Shown piece after piece: positions 45,533 through 56,900 of a DNA stretch of 64,000 nucleotides (within the stretch, counting starts at the first letter, position 1; each line of letters begins with the position of its first letter). The DNA is from Chamaecrista fasciculata. Its lineage: Eukaryota; Streptophyta; Magnoliopsida; Fabales; Fabaceae. The DNA lies in the NCBI GenBank assembly GCA_003254925.1, contig QANZ01030995.1:48562-112561 (forward strand). Direction: 5' to 3'. A program made the position numbers and the translations under genes. The notes below the pieces were generated by a model. The model saw nothing but the letters and a program-made list of their open reading frames with translations. It searched no databases and had not been told where the DNA came from.

Positions 45533-48500
45533 ACGGTTCTGCTTCAAATCTTCCAGATGGTACTGGGCGGTCTTTTGCCACATCATTCTCTGGTCAGTCT
45601 GGCGCTGCCTCCCCGGTTTTTCATCATACTGGTGGGCATATCTTGCTTGACTTCATCAGTTTTGTCCTCCCTATAGTTGTATAATTGCTTTGTTCTTGCT
45701 GCAGGGGCCATTCAGGGATTGCACAATATGCATGGCAACTTTAATGTTCCCAACATGCCAGGTACACTTGCTTCAAGGAATTCAACAATAAATAGCATAT
45801 CATCTGGAGGGGTTCAACAACCTACTGGTGGCCTTTCTAGTGGAAGATTTGGATCAAATAATCTTCCCGTTGCGTTGTCTCAGGTATTTGTCCATGCATT
45901 TATAGGTTGTATTTTGGGAATGCTAAATTAAATTTATTAGCATATTTTCCCATCTTATTTATAGTTGGTTGTATTTTGAGGAAGCTAACTTAAATTTATT
46001 AGCATATTCTCCCCGCTTATCTGTCCTTACATTTTCATCTGTTGTATTATTTACATTTTTTTTTTCATTTTGCAGCTATCTCATGGAAGCACTCATGGAC
46101 ATTCAGGAGTCACCAATAGAGGAGGTATAAGTGTTGTAGGAAACCCTGGATTTAGTAGTAGCACAAATGGAGTTGGCGGTTCTATTCCTGGGATTCTTCC
46201 AACATCTGCTGCAATTGGTAACCGAAATGCTGTTCCAGGATTGGGAGTATCCCCAATTTTGGGAAATGCAGGTTCTCGAATTTCGAGTTCTATGGGAAAC
46301 ATGGTTGGTGGGGGCAACATTGGGAGGAGCATAAATTCTGCTGGAGGATTGTCTGTTCCTGGCCTTGCATCTCGATTAAATTTAAATGCAAACAGCGGAT
46401 CTGGTGGTTTAAGTGTGCAAGGACAGAATAGATTGATGAGCAGTGTGATTCCACAGGGTATGCATTTTTTTATCTTAGTCTTTTTTGTCAATTTCCTTCT
46501 AAAAGGTCCTATTCAATGGGCATTAAATTATGTTAATGTAGATATTGATTTTTATACCTATTAAGTTGTTAATTATTTATTTTTTTCATTTTTTTTGCTT
46601 GATTATCTTGGATGCAATTTTGTTATTACTTATTTTACAGCGTCAGATGATAGGTAGTTGTGGTATTTATATAGTAGTCACTTAAATTGATTTAATTTTT
46701 TTCTTGAGTCACCAACCACGGTTGTTGGATATGACTTTGTTCTTTCTCTGTATCTATTATTTTCTTTATTGTGGGTTTAAGGATTTTATTCATAGTTAGG
46801 CTGCCTTACATGCATGTCTTGTTACATGAATATCTTATCTTATTTGTTTTCTTATACCATGCCTCCTTTCATCACTCTCCCTCAACGATTGTAAATTTTG
46901 TATTGGTTAAATTAAACATTTAGTCCTTATAGTTTCACTAAAATTGTAAGTTAGTCCCTCTATTTTAACTGCGTGTAATTTAATCATTCTGTTATAGCAC
47001 CATTAGTATTTTAATGATGTGGCTATAAAAATTATTAAAAAAATTACACAAGGTGAGTGAATGATCTATAATATGCCACATGTGATATAGTAAAATAATA
47101 ATAGTAAAAAAATTGATATATTAGTCTTTCCTAACCCTTGCAAATGAGCGTCACACATACTCTTCTATTTCATCGAAATCAAAATTGCTGCACGACTTTT
47201 ATAGGATGACAGCAGAAACAAGGGAGTTCTCTCATCGAGTCGTGATTACTCTCTCTAGCTCTCTCTGTTGCATCAAAGATCTGAACGGCAAAGAGAAGGC
47301 TGATCGAAAGAGGAAGAAAGCGGTGATAGATCAAAGGAAGGAGAGGCACAAGTACTAGGTAAAAATAGGGAGAGGGGATCAGAACAAAGGCTGCAGTTTC
47401 GTCACTGTTCTTGGGATGTATAGATCGACTTGATCAGATTCTCAACTCTGGGGTCGTGTGACTTATAGTGTGAATGAAAATAGAAATAGGAAGATGATGT
47501 CCTGTGTGTGATACGGTGAATGAAGAGAGAAGTATGAAGATGTTGCTTGAGTGTGATAGAGGCATTGAAGATAGGAATAGGAAGACTGAGGGGTTTAGAA
47601 AGATAGGTTTTATTATTTTATATGTGGCATTCTTGCCATGTGTACACATTGAAATACTTATGGTGTTATAAAAGCAGGGATCATCATTTTGAAACTATAA
47701 GGATTAATTTACATCTAATAAAATATACAAACTAAATTATAATTTAAGTTAAACTAGAAGGACTAAATGTTTGATTTAACCTTCTGTATTTCTTCATATA
47801 TCACGTAAATAGGGGAATTCTCGCCCCCAACAAGAGTTGGATACAAGTCAATTTAACCCCTGTTTACCCAAGTTAACCCCCTATGAAACTTATATTTTCT
47901 ATACAAAATAAGGTCAAAATTGTATTTTATTCATATAATACATGCTGATACTGTTTAAGGCCGGCTCTTTCCCTTCCCTGGGCTTTTGGACTTGCTTTTT
48001 TTTCACTATGCAGTTCCCTTTAACTAGTGATTTGAACTGATATCTCATTTGATGTCTTGATGTTTTTATTATAATTTGAACTCTTTAAACTGATTTGAAC
48101 TGATTACCCTTTAACAAGTCATTTCTCATGTAATGTCTTTATTATATGTTATTATGGTGCCGGTGGTAAAATGTGTTTACAGTGCCAGTTAAAGTACGGC
48201 TGTTGTGTGAAATGTGTTTGGAATGTCTATTTGCATGATGTACGTTGAAGACTTAAGTTTTTCCCCTCAAATGTTGAATTGATTTTACATAGGTATGGTA
48301 TGTGTCTTCTTGATACAGGATCACAGGTAATTTCAGTGCTAGGAAATTCTTATCCTAGTGCTGGAGGTCCACTTACACAAAGCCATGTTCCATCAGTAAA
48401 TAGTTTGAACTCTATAGGGATGGTGAATGATATGAGTTCCAATGACAGCTCTCCTTTTGACATCAACGATTTCCCTCAATTGACTAGTCGGCCTAGTTCT

Positions 48501-51017
48501 TCTGGAGGGCCCCAAGGACAGTTGGGTATGAGAAGGAAAATATTATTTGCCTGTTATTATATTTATCCATCTTCATCCTTCAGTAATGATATAGGCCAAA
48601 GTTTCAGGTTCTCTACGGAAACAAGGTCTTGGAGTTAGTCCCATCGTCCAACAAAATCAAGAGTTTAGCATCCAAAATGAAGATTTCCCAGCTTTACCTG
48701 GATTTAAAGGTATAGTATTATATTTGGCTCAAATATGTGTTCTGACTGGCTGCATTTGTTGTTAGGACATTTTATTTGATTTTTTTTTAATTATTATTGT
48801 AGAATCTTTGTCCTGCTTTGAAGGCTTTTTTAATGTATACACTTGGAGAGTAGAATGAGAGTTAGCTTTTCTCTTTTGGAAGGACTTCTGGATGCTCATA
48901 TGGGTTTACTTCCTGTGCGGCTGTGCTTAGCTTCATATAATTTTTTTTAACTAGTGTTTGTTATCATAATACAACGTCAATGTGAATCAATATTATGTGC
49001 CCTTATTGTTACTTTGATTTATTATGATTGACATAGGTGATCAGTTCTCTTAGCTTCTGTATTAGTCTTATACTGAATAGCCTGTCATACCATGCTTAAA
49101 TGGTTTTTGGTGTGGCATAAAGGCACAGGTTGATGTTTTTATGAGTTGGTACTAATGAATCCTGGATTGCTTTAGGAAATGACATCTCATATGATTCTTC
49201 TGTATTTGATGACTTACTCTTTGTTTTTTTATCATCACCTACATTTTTGCAAACTAGTGCTGAGTGGAGATTACTCAGTTGCTTCTGCATTTGTTTTGAT
49301 TATATTAGTATTTGTACAGGTGGTAATGCAGATTATGGTATTGATATGCACCAAAAAGAACAACTTCATGATAATACTGTGTCCATGATGCAATCTCAGC
49401 ATTTCTCTGTGAGTTGTATATTCTGATAGCTTGATTAACTATATCTACGGTAACATTATTTTTAGAATTGTAATATCAAAATCTATCTCAATCTTAATTG
49501 TTTGTAATATGCAGATGGGAAGGTCTTCTGGTTTCAGCTTAGGAGGAACATATTCGTCACATCGTCCACAGCAGCAACAACAGCATGCTCCATCCGTCAG
49601 TAGTGGCGGGGTCTCATTTTCATCTGTCAACAATCAGGATCTTCTCCATCTACATGGGTCAGATATATTTCAACCATCACATTCAACCTATCACTCCCAG
49701 GTCTGTTAGTTTTAGTTCTGGTTGGTTTTGTTGCTTGTGTAAGTATAGCTTGTCTTGCCGTATGAGGTGTATATATCTGTATAAAAGCGGTGAAGTGGAT
49801 GTTTCTGACATTTTAATTGCTTCTGGATTATGGTTTAGACCAGTGGACCTCCGGGCATTGGATTAAGGCCTCTAAATTCTCCAAATACGGTTTCTGGCAT
49901 GGGATCATATGATCAGCTTATCCAGCAATATCAACAGCACCAGAATCAGTCCCAGTCCCAGTTTCGCCTTCAACAGATGTCTACTGCTAATCAGTCATTT
50001 AGGGACCAAGGCATTAAATCCATGCAAGCTTCCCAGTCTAATCCAGATCCGTTTGGTTTGCTTGGCTTGTTAAGTGTGATCAGGATGAGCGATCCTGATT
50101 TGACATCACTTGCACTTGGAATTGATCTTACAACACTTGGATTAAATTTGAATTCATCGGAAAATCTCCACAAGACTTTTGGCTCTCCATGGTCTGATGA
50201 ACCAGTTAAGGGTGATCCAGAGTTCACGGTGCCACAATGTTATTTTGCTAAACAGCCACCTACCCTACATGTGAGATTCTCTTTTTAATGTCTTATAGTT
50301 TGATTGTGCTTCATTTTTTTTTTCTCAAAATTTTCCCCCAACTTTCTTCAACTAAGACTTCATTTTTTTTGGTGGTGCAGCAAGGATATTTTTCAAAGTT
50401 TTCAGTGGAAACATTATTTTACATATTTTACAGGTGCCTTTAAAACTTGAATCCTTTTTGCCTTGTTATTTACACGTAGGACATTGTAACTTGGTTATAA
50501 TTAATATCACTTTTGCAGTATGCCCAAAGATGAAGCCCAATTATATGCCGCAAACGAGCTGTATGGACATCTCTTATCCAATCTTCTGTTCCTTGATCAT
50601 TTTTCTCCCTTATGATTTTGGAATATTTCCGAATTATTTTTTGTATAATTACTAATTACTAACTAGTGTTCTTGATCCCAGTTACAATCGAGGCTGGTTT
50701 TTTCACAAAGAGCATCGTTTTTGGTTTGCAAGAGTTCCCAACATGGAGCCGCTCGTTAAAACAACCACATATGAGAGGGGATCTTACCACTGCTTTGATC
50801 CAAATACGTTTGAAACAATTCGCAAGGTTAGATTTTGTAAATATCTGTGTTAACCAAACCAGGAAAAAGTTTGATTCGGGTTATTTGTGTTTTTGGAATT
50901 TTTCTGTATTAGATTTCTAATTGGGTAACGTTCTTGCAGGAAAATTTTGTTGTTCATTATGAAATGTTGGAAAAAACCCGTCTCAGCCTTGAGAGGGAAG
51001 GGAAACTTATGATGTAA
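44425..51017 (+). CDS. VIP2: VIP2/NOT2, CCR4-NOT complex subunit
   Basis: Thirteen coding exons splice into 673 residues: 44425-44442, 45523-45631, 45705-45883, 46076-46457, 48319-48525, 48608-48709, 49320-49408, 49515-49700, 49839-50270, 50381-50433, 50519-50560, 50682-50826, 50940-51017. All phases agree and all introns are GT-AG. The N-terminal two thirds is a low-complexity Gly/Ser/Asn-rich region with conserved VIP2 pieces such as GRSFATSFSGQSGAASPVFH and DFPQLTSRPSSSGGPQGQLG, plus a Gln-rich stretch. The C-terminal NOT2/3/5 domain (about 545-670) has YNRGWFFHKEHRFWFARVP and ENFVVHYEMLEKTRLS. NOT2 scaffolds CCR4-NOT, which shortens mRNA tails and affects transcription; Arabidopsis VIP2 also binds Agrobacterium VirE2. 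Intron 4 (1.86 kb) contains a Mutator-like element. Confidence 0.95.
44460..44508 (+). repeat. Poly(T) run in VIP2 intron 1
   Basis: Nearly 50 T bases with one ambiguous base (44489), just downstream of the first coding exon. The true length is uncertain. Confidence 0.85.
46905..47781. mobile_element. Foldback Mutator-like element in VIP2 intron 4
   Basis: The ends GGTTAAATTAAACATTTAGTCC and its inverted partner define 877 bp. The flanks TTTTGTATT (46896-46904) and TTCTGTATT (47782-47790) match at 8 of 9 bases. The interior includes a GC-richer piece (about 47200-47440) that may be captured DNA but is not recognised. It is wholly intronic and leaves both splice sites intact. Confidence 0.8.
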
Positions 51018-51497
51018 AGTTTCAAATATATGGGATTTAAATCGTTAGAACGTAAGTCATTTTGTTGCATTAGTGTCAGTTCGATTTGGCATTTATATTA
51101 CCAATGTTCCGCAGTTGATCCGGTTAGTATGTTTCGACCCTTGTTTTCTTTCCCATTTCCTGTCAAGATGAGCGAAAATTAACTAACCAGGGTCAACAAG
51201 AATAGCCTACTCGAATGACTTTTGGTAACTTAATCTCTAGGATTTCCAGGTCAGGAAGAAAAATCTTCGTTAGCATTACGTGGGTGGGGCTTTATGCATC
51301 ACTCTCATATGAAATGTCAACACATCTAAATATAACATTAGTGAGTAACATTTGTGCTAGGTCGGTTTTTTTTAGTACAGTCCGTCACATTATTTCTGTG
51401 ACAGTTAAATCGATCTGTATTAGTATTCCCTCTTCCTCTTATCTTTAGTGGTGCCATTAGTGATTGGGACTCCAAGGAACCATAGGAATATTATCTA
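51018..51497 (+). other. 3' UTR of VIP2 and start of the intergenic region
   Basis: Sequence after the VIP2 stop is probably 3' UTR for a few hundred bases. No other gene is seen before the transposon at 51498. VIP2 and UFL1 converge on this interval. Confidence 0.5.
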
Positions 51498-52002
51498 TAG
51501 GGGTGGCAAATTCAACTCAACCCATTTTAATATTGGGTCAAAATAGGTTGAGTAAAATAATTAACCACTAAAGTTTGGGTTGGGTCAAACTTATAATTTA
51601 CTCGATCCAAATTTGTGTCAAAATTATGTAGTTTTATGGAGGATGTGATTATGAATTTCACAATTTTTTGTAAAAATTACAAAATGTCCTTAAATGATTT
51701 TAAAATTTACAAAAATTGAAGACAAATGAAAATTATAAAAACATTATCAGGTCAAAATGTAATTTTGAAAAAAATTAGAAAAAGGGTAGTTACAGATTAG
51801 TCTTAAGCCTGGAAAATGAATACATTTTAATCCTACAAAACTGTGTTCATTTTAATACTTTCAAAATTAATCATGATATTTGAGGATTAAAATGAAAATT
51901 ACAAAAACATTTTGGGGTCAAAATACAATTTTATCCTAAATTAAATATTATAAATATTTTAAAATGAGCTTATGAATTGGGTTGGATCAATCTTTAATTT
52001 TA

Positions 52003-53048
52003 GGCTAAAGTGTGAATTTGGTCCTATAACTTTGCTTCAGTTCTCAAATCAGTCCTATAACTTTTTGTCTCAGATTTAGTCCCATAAGTTTTGAAAAGTT
52101 TCCACCGTTAGTCCTATGAGTAATTCCGTCCATTTATTCCGTTAAATATGACGTGGCACCATGACTAGGATGCTGACTTGGATAAGTAGATTGAAAAATG
52201 ACCATTCTGCAACAACTAACAACATTTTGAATGAAAATGAGATCTTTAGCAAGGACCATCTTTAAAACCCTTGTATCACTGATCTCTTCCTCGCCTCCCC
52301 GCGCCGCCAACGTTCATCTCCTCAGATTCCTCCAAACCGACTGAACTTGCCGGAAGCTCTTGTTGGGTCAATTCATTCATTAATTCATCTTCACAATTCA
52401 TTGCATGACCAAAATGGAAAAACAAGGAGAAGAAGATCAAGCAATCAGTGAAACCCCAAATCAGAATCTGCAGAAGCTCACCATTTTCTATAACGGCAAG
52501 ATGTGTACTTCTGCCGTCATCGAGCTCACCATTTGATTATTTCTCCGCCGCCGTCGACTCCACCATGGAAGATGCTTTCGACCACCGCCAGAGCCAACAG
52601 GAGAAGACCCGCCGCCACCGTCCCTCCCCTACCCCGACGAGTTCGTCAACGTTGTGGAGGAGGCGTGGGCGGCGTTCAACAAGAGCTTCCGGCAAGTATA
52701 ATCAGTTAGGAGGAATCTGAGGAGATGAACGTTGGCGGCGCGTCGAGGTGAGGAAGATGCTAATGATACAACTTACAAGGGTTTTAAAAATGGTCCTTGG
52801 TAAAAATCTCATTTTCATTTAAAATGTTGTTATTTGTTGCAGAATGGTCCTTTTTCAGTCCACTTATCCAAGTCAGCATCCTAGTCATGGTGCCACGTCA
52901 TATTTAACAGAATAAATAGACGGAATTATTCATAGGACTAACGGTGGGAACTTTTCAAAACTTATGGGGCCAAATCTGAGACAAAAAAAGTTATAGGACT
53001 GATTTGGGAACTGAAGCAAAGTTATAGGACCAAATTCACACTTTGGCC
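52003..53048. mobile_element. Pack-MULE, 1.05 kb, carrying a JAZ/TIFY fragment
   Basis: It starts GGCTAAAGTGTGAATTTGG and ends CCAAATTCACACTTTGGCC, with inverted arms of over 300 bp. The exact 9-bp duplication TTAATTTTA flanks it (51994-52002 and 53049-53057). The unique centre (about 52345-52710) is GC-richer and contains gene-derived sequence. Confidence 0.9.
52405..52536 (+). pseudogene. Captured JAZ (TIFY) repressor fragment
   Basis: A 43-codon frame contains PNQNLQKLTIFYNGKMC. LTIFYNGKMC is the TIFY core of the short JAZ7/JAZ8 (TIFY5) type, where FYNG(H/K)MC is typical. After the Cys the frame leaves the family sequence and stops, so the rest of the ZIM and Jas domains is missing. JAZ proteins repress jasmonate responses; this remnant could at most encode a fragment. 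A second GC-rich open stretch (about 52560-52690, containing YPDEFVNVVEEAWAAFNKSF) may come from another, unidentified gene. Confidence 0.75.
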
Positions 53049-53289
53049 TTAATTTTATAAGTTGACCCACCCATGACCCATTTAATAAATATAAATGGGT
53101 CATAAAATCCATTTATGACTCAATCATTTAGAATCTAACCCAACCATTTGCCACTCTCTAACTTAGGAATCAAGAACTATTTATTATTGTCTTAGACTTG
53201 CCTCTACGAATGTGGATGCCAAATATTGTCAATAATGGTTTGATTATGCATCACAAATATATGCACTGTGTTCGTAAACGGCGGAAATA

Positions 53290-53449
53290 GATTCTCCAGA
53301 GTTCATTTCTTTATATTTTTTGTGAAGTATGAGAAAGAAAAAGTATGATTTTATATATTTTTATTTCATGAATTTCATATTTTCTTTCTCTTCTTTCTTT
53401 CTCTCTCTAACTCCACAAGAAATGTAGAGAAAGGAACTCTAGAGGATCC
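53290..53449. repeat. Small foldback repeat, TACATTTC/GGATCC family
   Basis: The two halves are inverted: GATTCTCCAGAGTTC with a GAAAGAAAAAG tract on the left, and GGAACTCTAGAGGATCC preceded by a CTTTCTCTC tract on the right. A related copy lies at 62666-62867. Confidence 0.55.
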
Positions 53450-53912
53450 AATCCCAACACTTGCAACAAGGAAAACACTACTTGTCACATCAAGGATACT
53501 GTTTTGGTTACAGATATTATGAAGCGCCACCATGACAAACCTGAGTTAAAAATTAAAAGAATGAAGTATGTGGTACAAAATAATTTATGAAAAGGTAAGG
53601 AGTGCTTTACTACTCGGGGGTTATTTAAAAGGTGCGTTATGGATTGAGAAGAGGCATAATGATCTAAATTGTGTTTTTCTTATTCTAGTCCATCGATAAG
53701 GTATGCAAAGAACTCCAGTTTAAGCATAAAATATAATTAAATTATCTGGAGAAAACTAGTTTCCTAAGTTAAGCAATTCTAGTTTCCAAAATTTGTCTAA
53801 TCAACTTAAATATAGCAACAGGTAACGGAAGTATATATAGGTAAACTCAGCAAAGAGAACAGTCTTGAAACACTTCCCTAGGCCGAAGCTTGTTTCTGGC
53901 TTTTTCCAACGA

Positions 53913-56900
53913 CTACGAAGATTGGGAGGTACTCAAAACCAAGCTTTTCAGGGTTGGCATTTGGCTCTCCAGAAGCTCCCGTTTAGTCAATATTCTATCA
54001 GATGTACAATCATCTTCCTGTCCAAAATGCGGGGAAAGAGTCAAGTACAATAGACCAATTGTTCCCATTTAAAAAGTGTAACTGAAATTTCAACCCATAG
54101 AAGCATGACAAGGAAGCCATTCGAATGTTACTCAAAATTGAATCATTAAAATTACGCTAACAATTTCATCCTTGAAAAAAATACATTATTCAATTGCTTA
54201 ATCCTTGAATTTATACTTTTACGTGACTTGGTCCATAAATAATTGAGGAACTAACTCGTTTAGAATTATAAATTTGAAGTTAAGGATTAGACAATTGAAG
54301 GATGTGCTTTTCAGACATATAAATTGTTAATATACCGGAAATATTTACAGCTATGAATTAATATTGCAGCATATAAGAAGCCAAATACATATTTAGCAAT
54401 TACTCACATCGCCAGTTGCTGCTGCTAATAAAGCCAGAAGGGTCACTGTAGCAGCCTGATAATCACTTAAAATCTTGAATGCTGACTCATCTAGCTTATC
54501 CTGAAAATAACTGCATGTTAAGATGACAGAAAAAACTTCTATCTCATGTTTACTATATTTACTGAGTAGTCCATGTAGTCTATAATTGTTGGGTTGTATC
54601 TAGTGATGCTATCACATCTGCTAGCTCAATATCATTCAATCATTCACTTGCTGCTTGCATATAAAAATATAAAATGTACAGTTCTCTGTTCTTGGTTCTG
54701 TTTCTGGCTGGACCCCTCACTACTGTTCCTTTAATTTAGAGGTTTACGTTACGTTACGTCCCTTTTTTTTTTGTTGGTACAATCCCTTGAGACTTTTGAG
54801 AGTTGATGAGTAGTGAGATATGAGTGATTGATAAACAATGAGACATCACATTTGTGATATGTATATTCTTCAAGTTTTGCCAATGCCAACCACCAACAGT
54901 GCTGTTACATCGTTGATCATGATATATATTCCATCTATCAGTATTGGTTATCACCATCACGTCTCATTCTAATTGCGCTTCAGGTTTTGCATCAATCTTA
55001 ATTTCAAGGCTTTCAACTAAACTAAATCCCTTAATGTTAATCAAATCAATAAATAGGAAAAATGTAAATATTAAACAATTGAATTCAGACTTTCCTCAGT
55101 TTATGAGCTTAATGTCGTTAACTTTTCTTTGTTTGGTTTGTGCAACCTGTCTATGACTTCCTATTGAATATGTTGATGCGTTATTAACCATCTGATAAAA
55201 AATAGCATACCTTCAATCGGGAGATGGCGACAGAAATAGCTCTTCCAGGGGCTTGAAGAGCTTTATGGTAAACCTATTCATTAAAGCATCCATGCTAAAC
55301 GTTGGGAGAGAACAAACTTTGAAGAAAGAAAAAGAAAAGAACCGAAAGAAATAGTCAAGTTACCTGTATGTAAAGTAAAGACACAACTTTTGCCAGAAGT
55401 GATACTGGGTCAGTCTCGGCAGAAATTTCAGATGTCAATTCCTGAGAACAAGGAAGGAAGACTTACAATTAAGAATGCCCACATGGAAGGCATAGATTAA
55501 AAAAATAGCCTGATGGAACAATTCTATGCAGAATCATGTTGCTAATTATAATAACAGCAAAAAAAAAATTATAACAGGATTTTGGATGCCATCCAGCAAT
55601 AGTCTGCACAATTTTAATGCCACAACCAGCATCATTGACATACTAGTCTGACATCAAAAGATTCTGGCAAGTTCTTACAAGAAAATAAGCATAAGAGAGT
55701 ACCTTTCGATATGAATGTAAAAGAGTTCTTTCCAGTTTCTTGTCAAGCTTTTTCAAAGACAACCCGCTGGAAAAAAAACAAACCACATATCGATGTTCAC
55801 ATGAAGACAAACTGCACAGGCCAAATCATTGCTAAAGTTCAACAAAGAAGAAAATAGACACATTACCTCTCTTCTGCTGCCTCTCTTAAAGCATCCAATA
55901 ATGTTTCCACCCGCTGCAGCATTGAATATTTATATATTATTAGTCACACAATAAAGTAATAAGATAAAATAACAAGTTCAAGGGAAAACAGCTCCAGATG
56001 GACCGAAACAGGAAAATGACCAATGGCTGGTCAGTGCAACCCCCTTGAGATAAGCATTGACTCGTTGAATTGGTTCTAAACTTGATAGTTAATGCAAAGC
56101 AAACATATTTGACATATTTCATTTGACAAAATGAGAAATTATATATGATTTATGCATATTCAAATTCGTGAGCAAATGATGTACTCGTTGCACTCACTAC
56201 GATACTATTGACTAAAAGATAAGAGCTTAACATATAAAAAGTTAACATATAAATTGGATTCCCCTACCATACAATCAGCAAAAAATTTTCAAGTAAAACT
56301 CAACAAACACTGATTGTTTCTGAAGTGAAAACACTAACCTTTCCTTCCAATGCCTCCACTACTGCAAGAGCCTTTTTTGCAAGTGCTCCTGGCAAACTCT
56401 TGGACTGCAAAAGTGAATAAAATAAATGAAAAATTTCAAATCATTTACATGTCCCTCCTGAACTGATGTTCATTTCCAAACATCTAAATAACACAGAATT
56501 TCAAATATGAGGAAAAAAATTGTAGAGTTTTTTATGGAACGCTGATTCATTTCTTACAATTGCCACTCTGTCTCCAGGGCTAAGAGTAACCGGTTCTGAA
56601 TTTGAAGCTTTCTCCACTTCAAGTCCACTATTTAATTTGTTGTACTCATCCTACAAATGATGAACTCATTTGTTATATCTTTTAAAAAATATTAACCATT
56701 ATTAACTAACAAAGAAATGGCTATTGACAATACCATGCTCTGAAGAAACATATCCACCATAGGAGCAGCTACTGTTCTCAGTAAATGCCTATGCAAAACA
56801 ACCTGGGTATCATGGAGAAGTTAATTTTTACAAATTTCACCATGACATGGTAAAATTTCATACTACTTGACAACACTTACAGAGGTTGATTGATCATCTT

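Larger units (their letters stand above)
51498..53160. mobile_element. hAT-like element interrupted by a Mutator-like element
   Basis: The left end TAGGGGTGGCAAATTC pairs with the right end ATTTGCCACTCTCTA, and sub-terminal GGGTTGGGT-like motifs are inverted on the two sides. TAGGGGTGGCAAA ends are common in plant hAT MITEs. The element at 52003-53048 lies inside it. I could not find a clean 8-bp duplication at these boundaries, so they are approximate. Confidence 0.5.

Noticed and set aside
45312..45581. Minus-strand open frame in VIP2 intron 1/exon 2
   Set aside because: It overlaps a verified coding exon of the plus-strand gene and has no family resemblance.
46093..46491. 132-codon minus-strand open frame over VIP2 exon 4
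   Set aside because: It is a shadow of the Gly/Ser-rich coding exon on the plus strand.
52448..52720. 90-codon open frame in the JAZ-carrying element
   Set aside because: It overlaps the TIFY fragment in a different frame and is Ser/Arg/Pro-rich by composition; I treat the region as captured fragments, not as a gene.
55544..55574. Possible eighth micro-retroposon in a UFL1 intron (AATTATAA repeats around TAACAGC and an A run)
   Set aside because: The repeat is only 8 bases of A/T and the tag does not end in CC, so chance is a good explanation.
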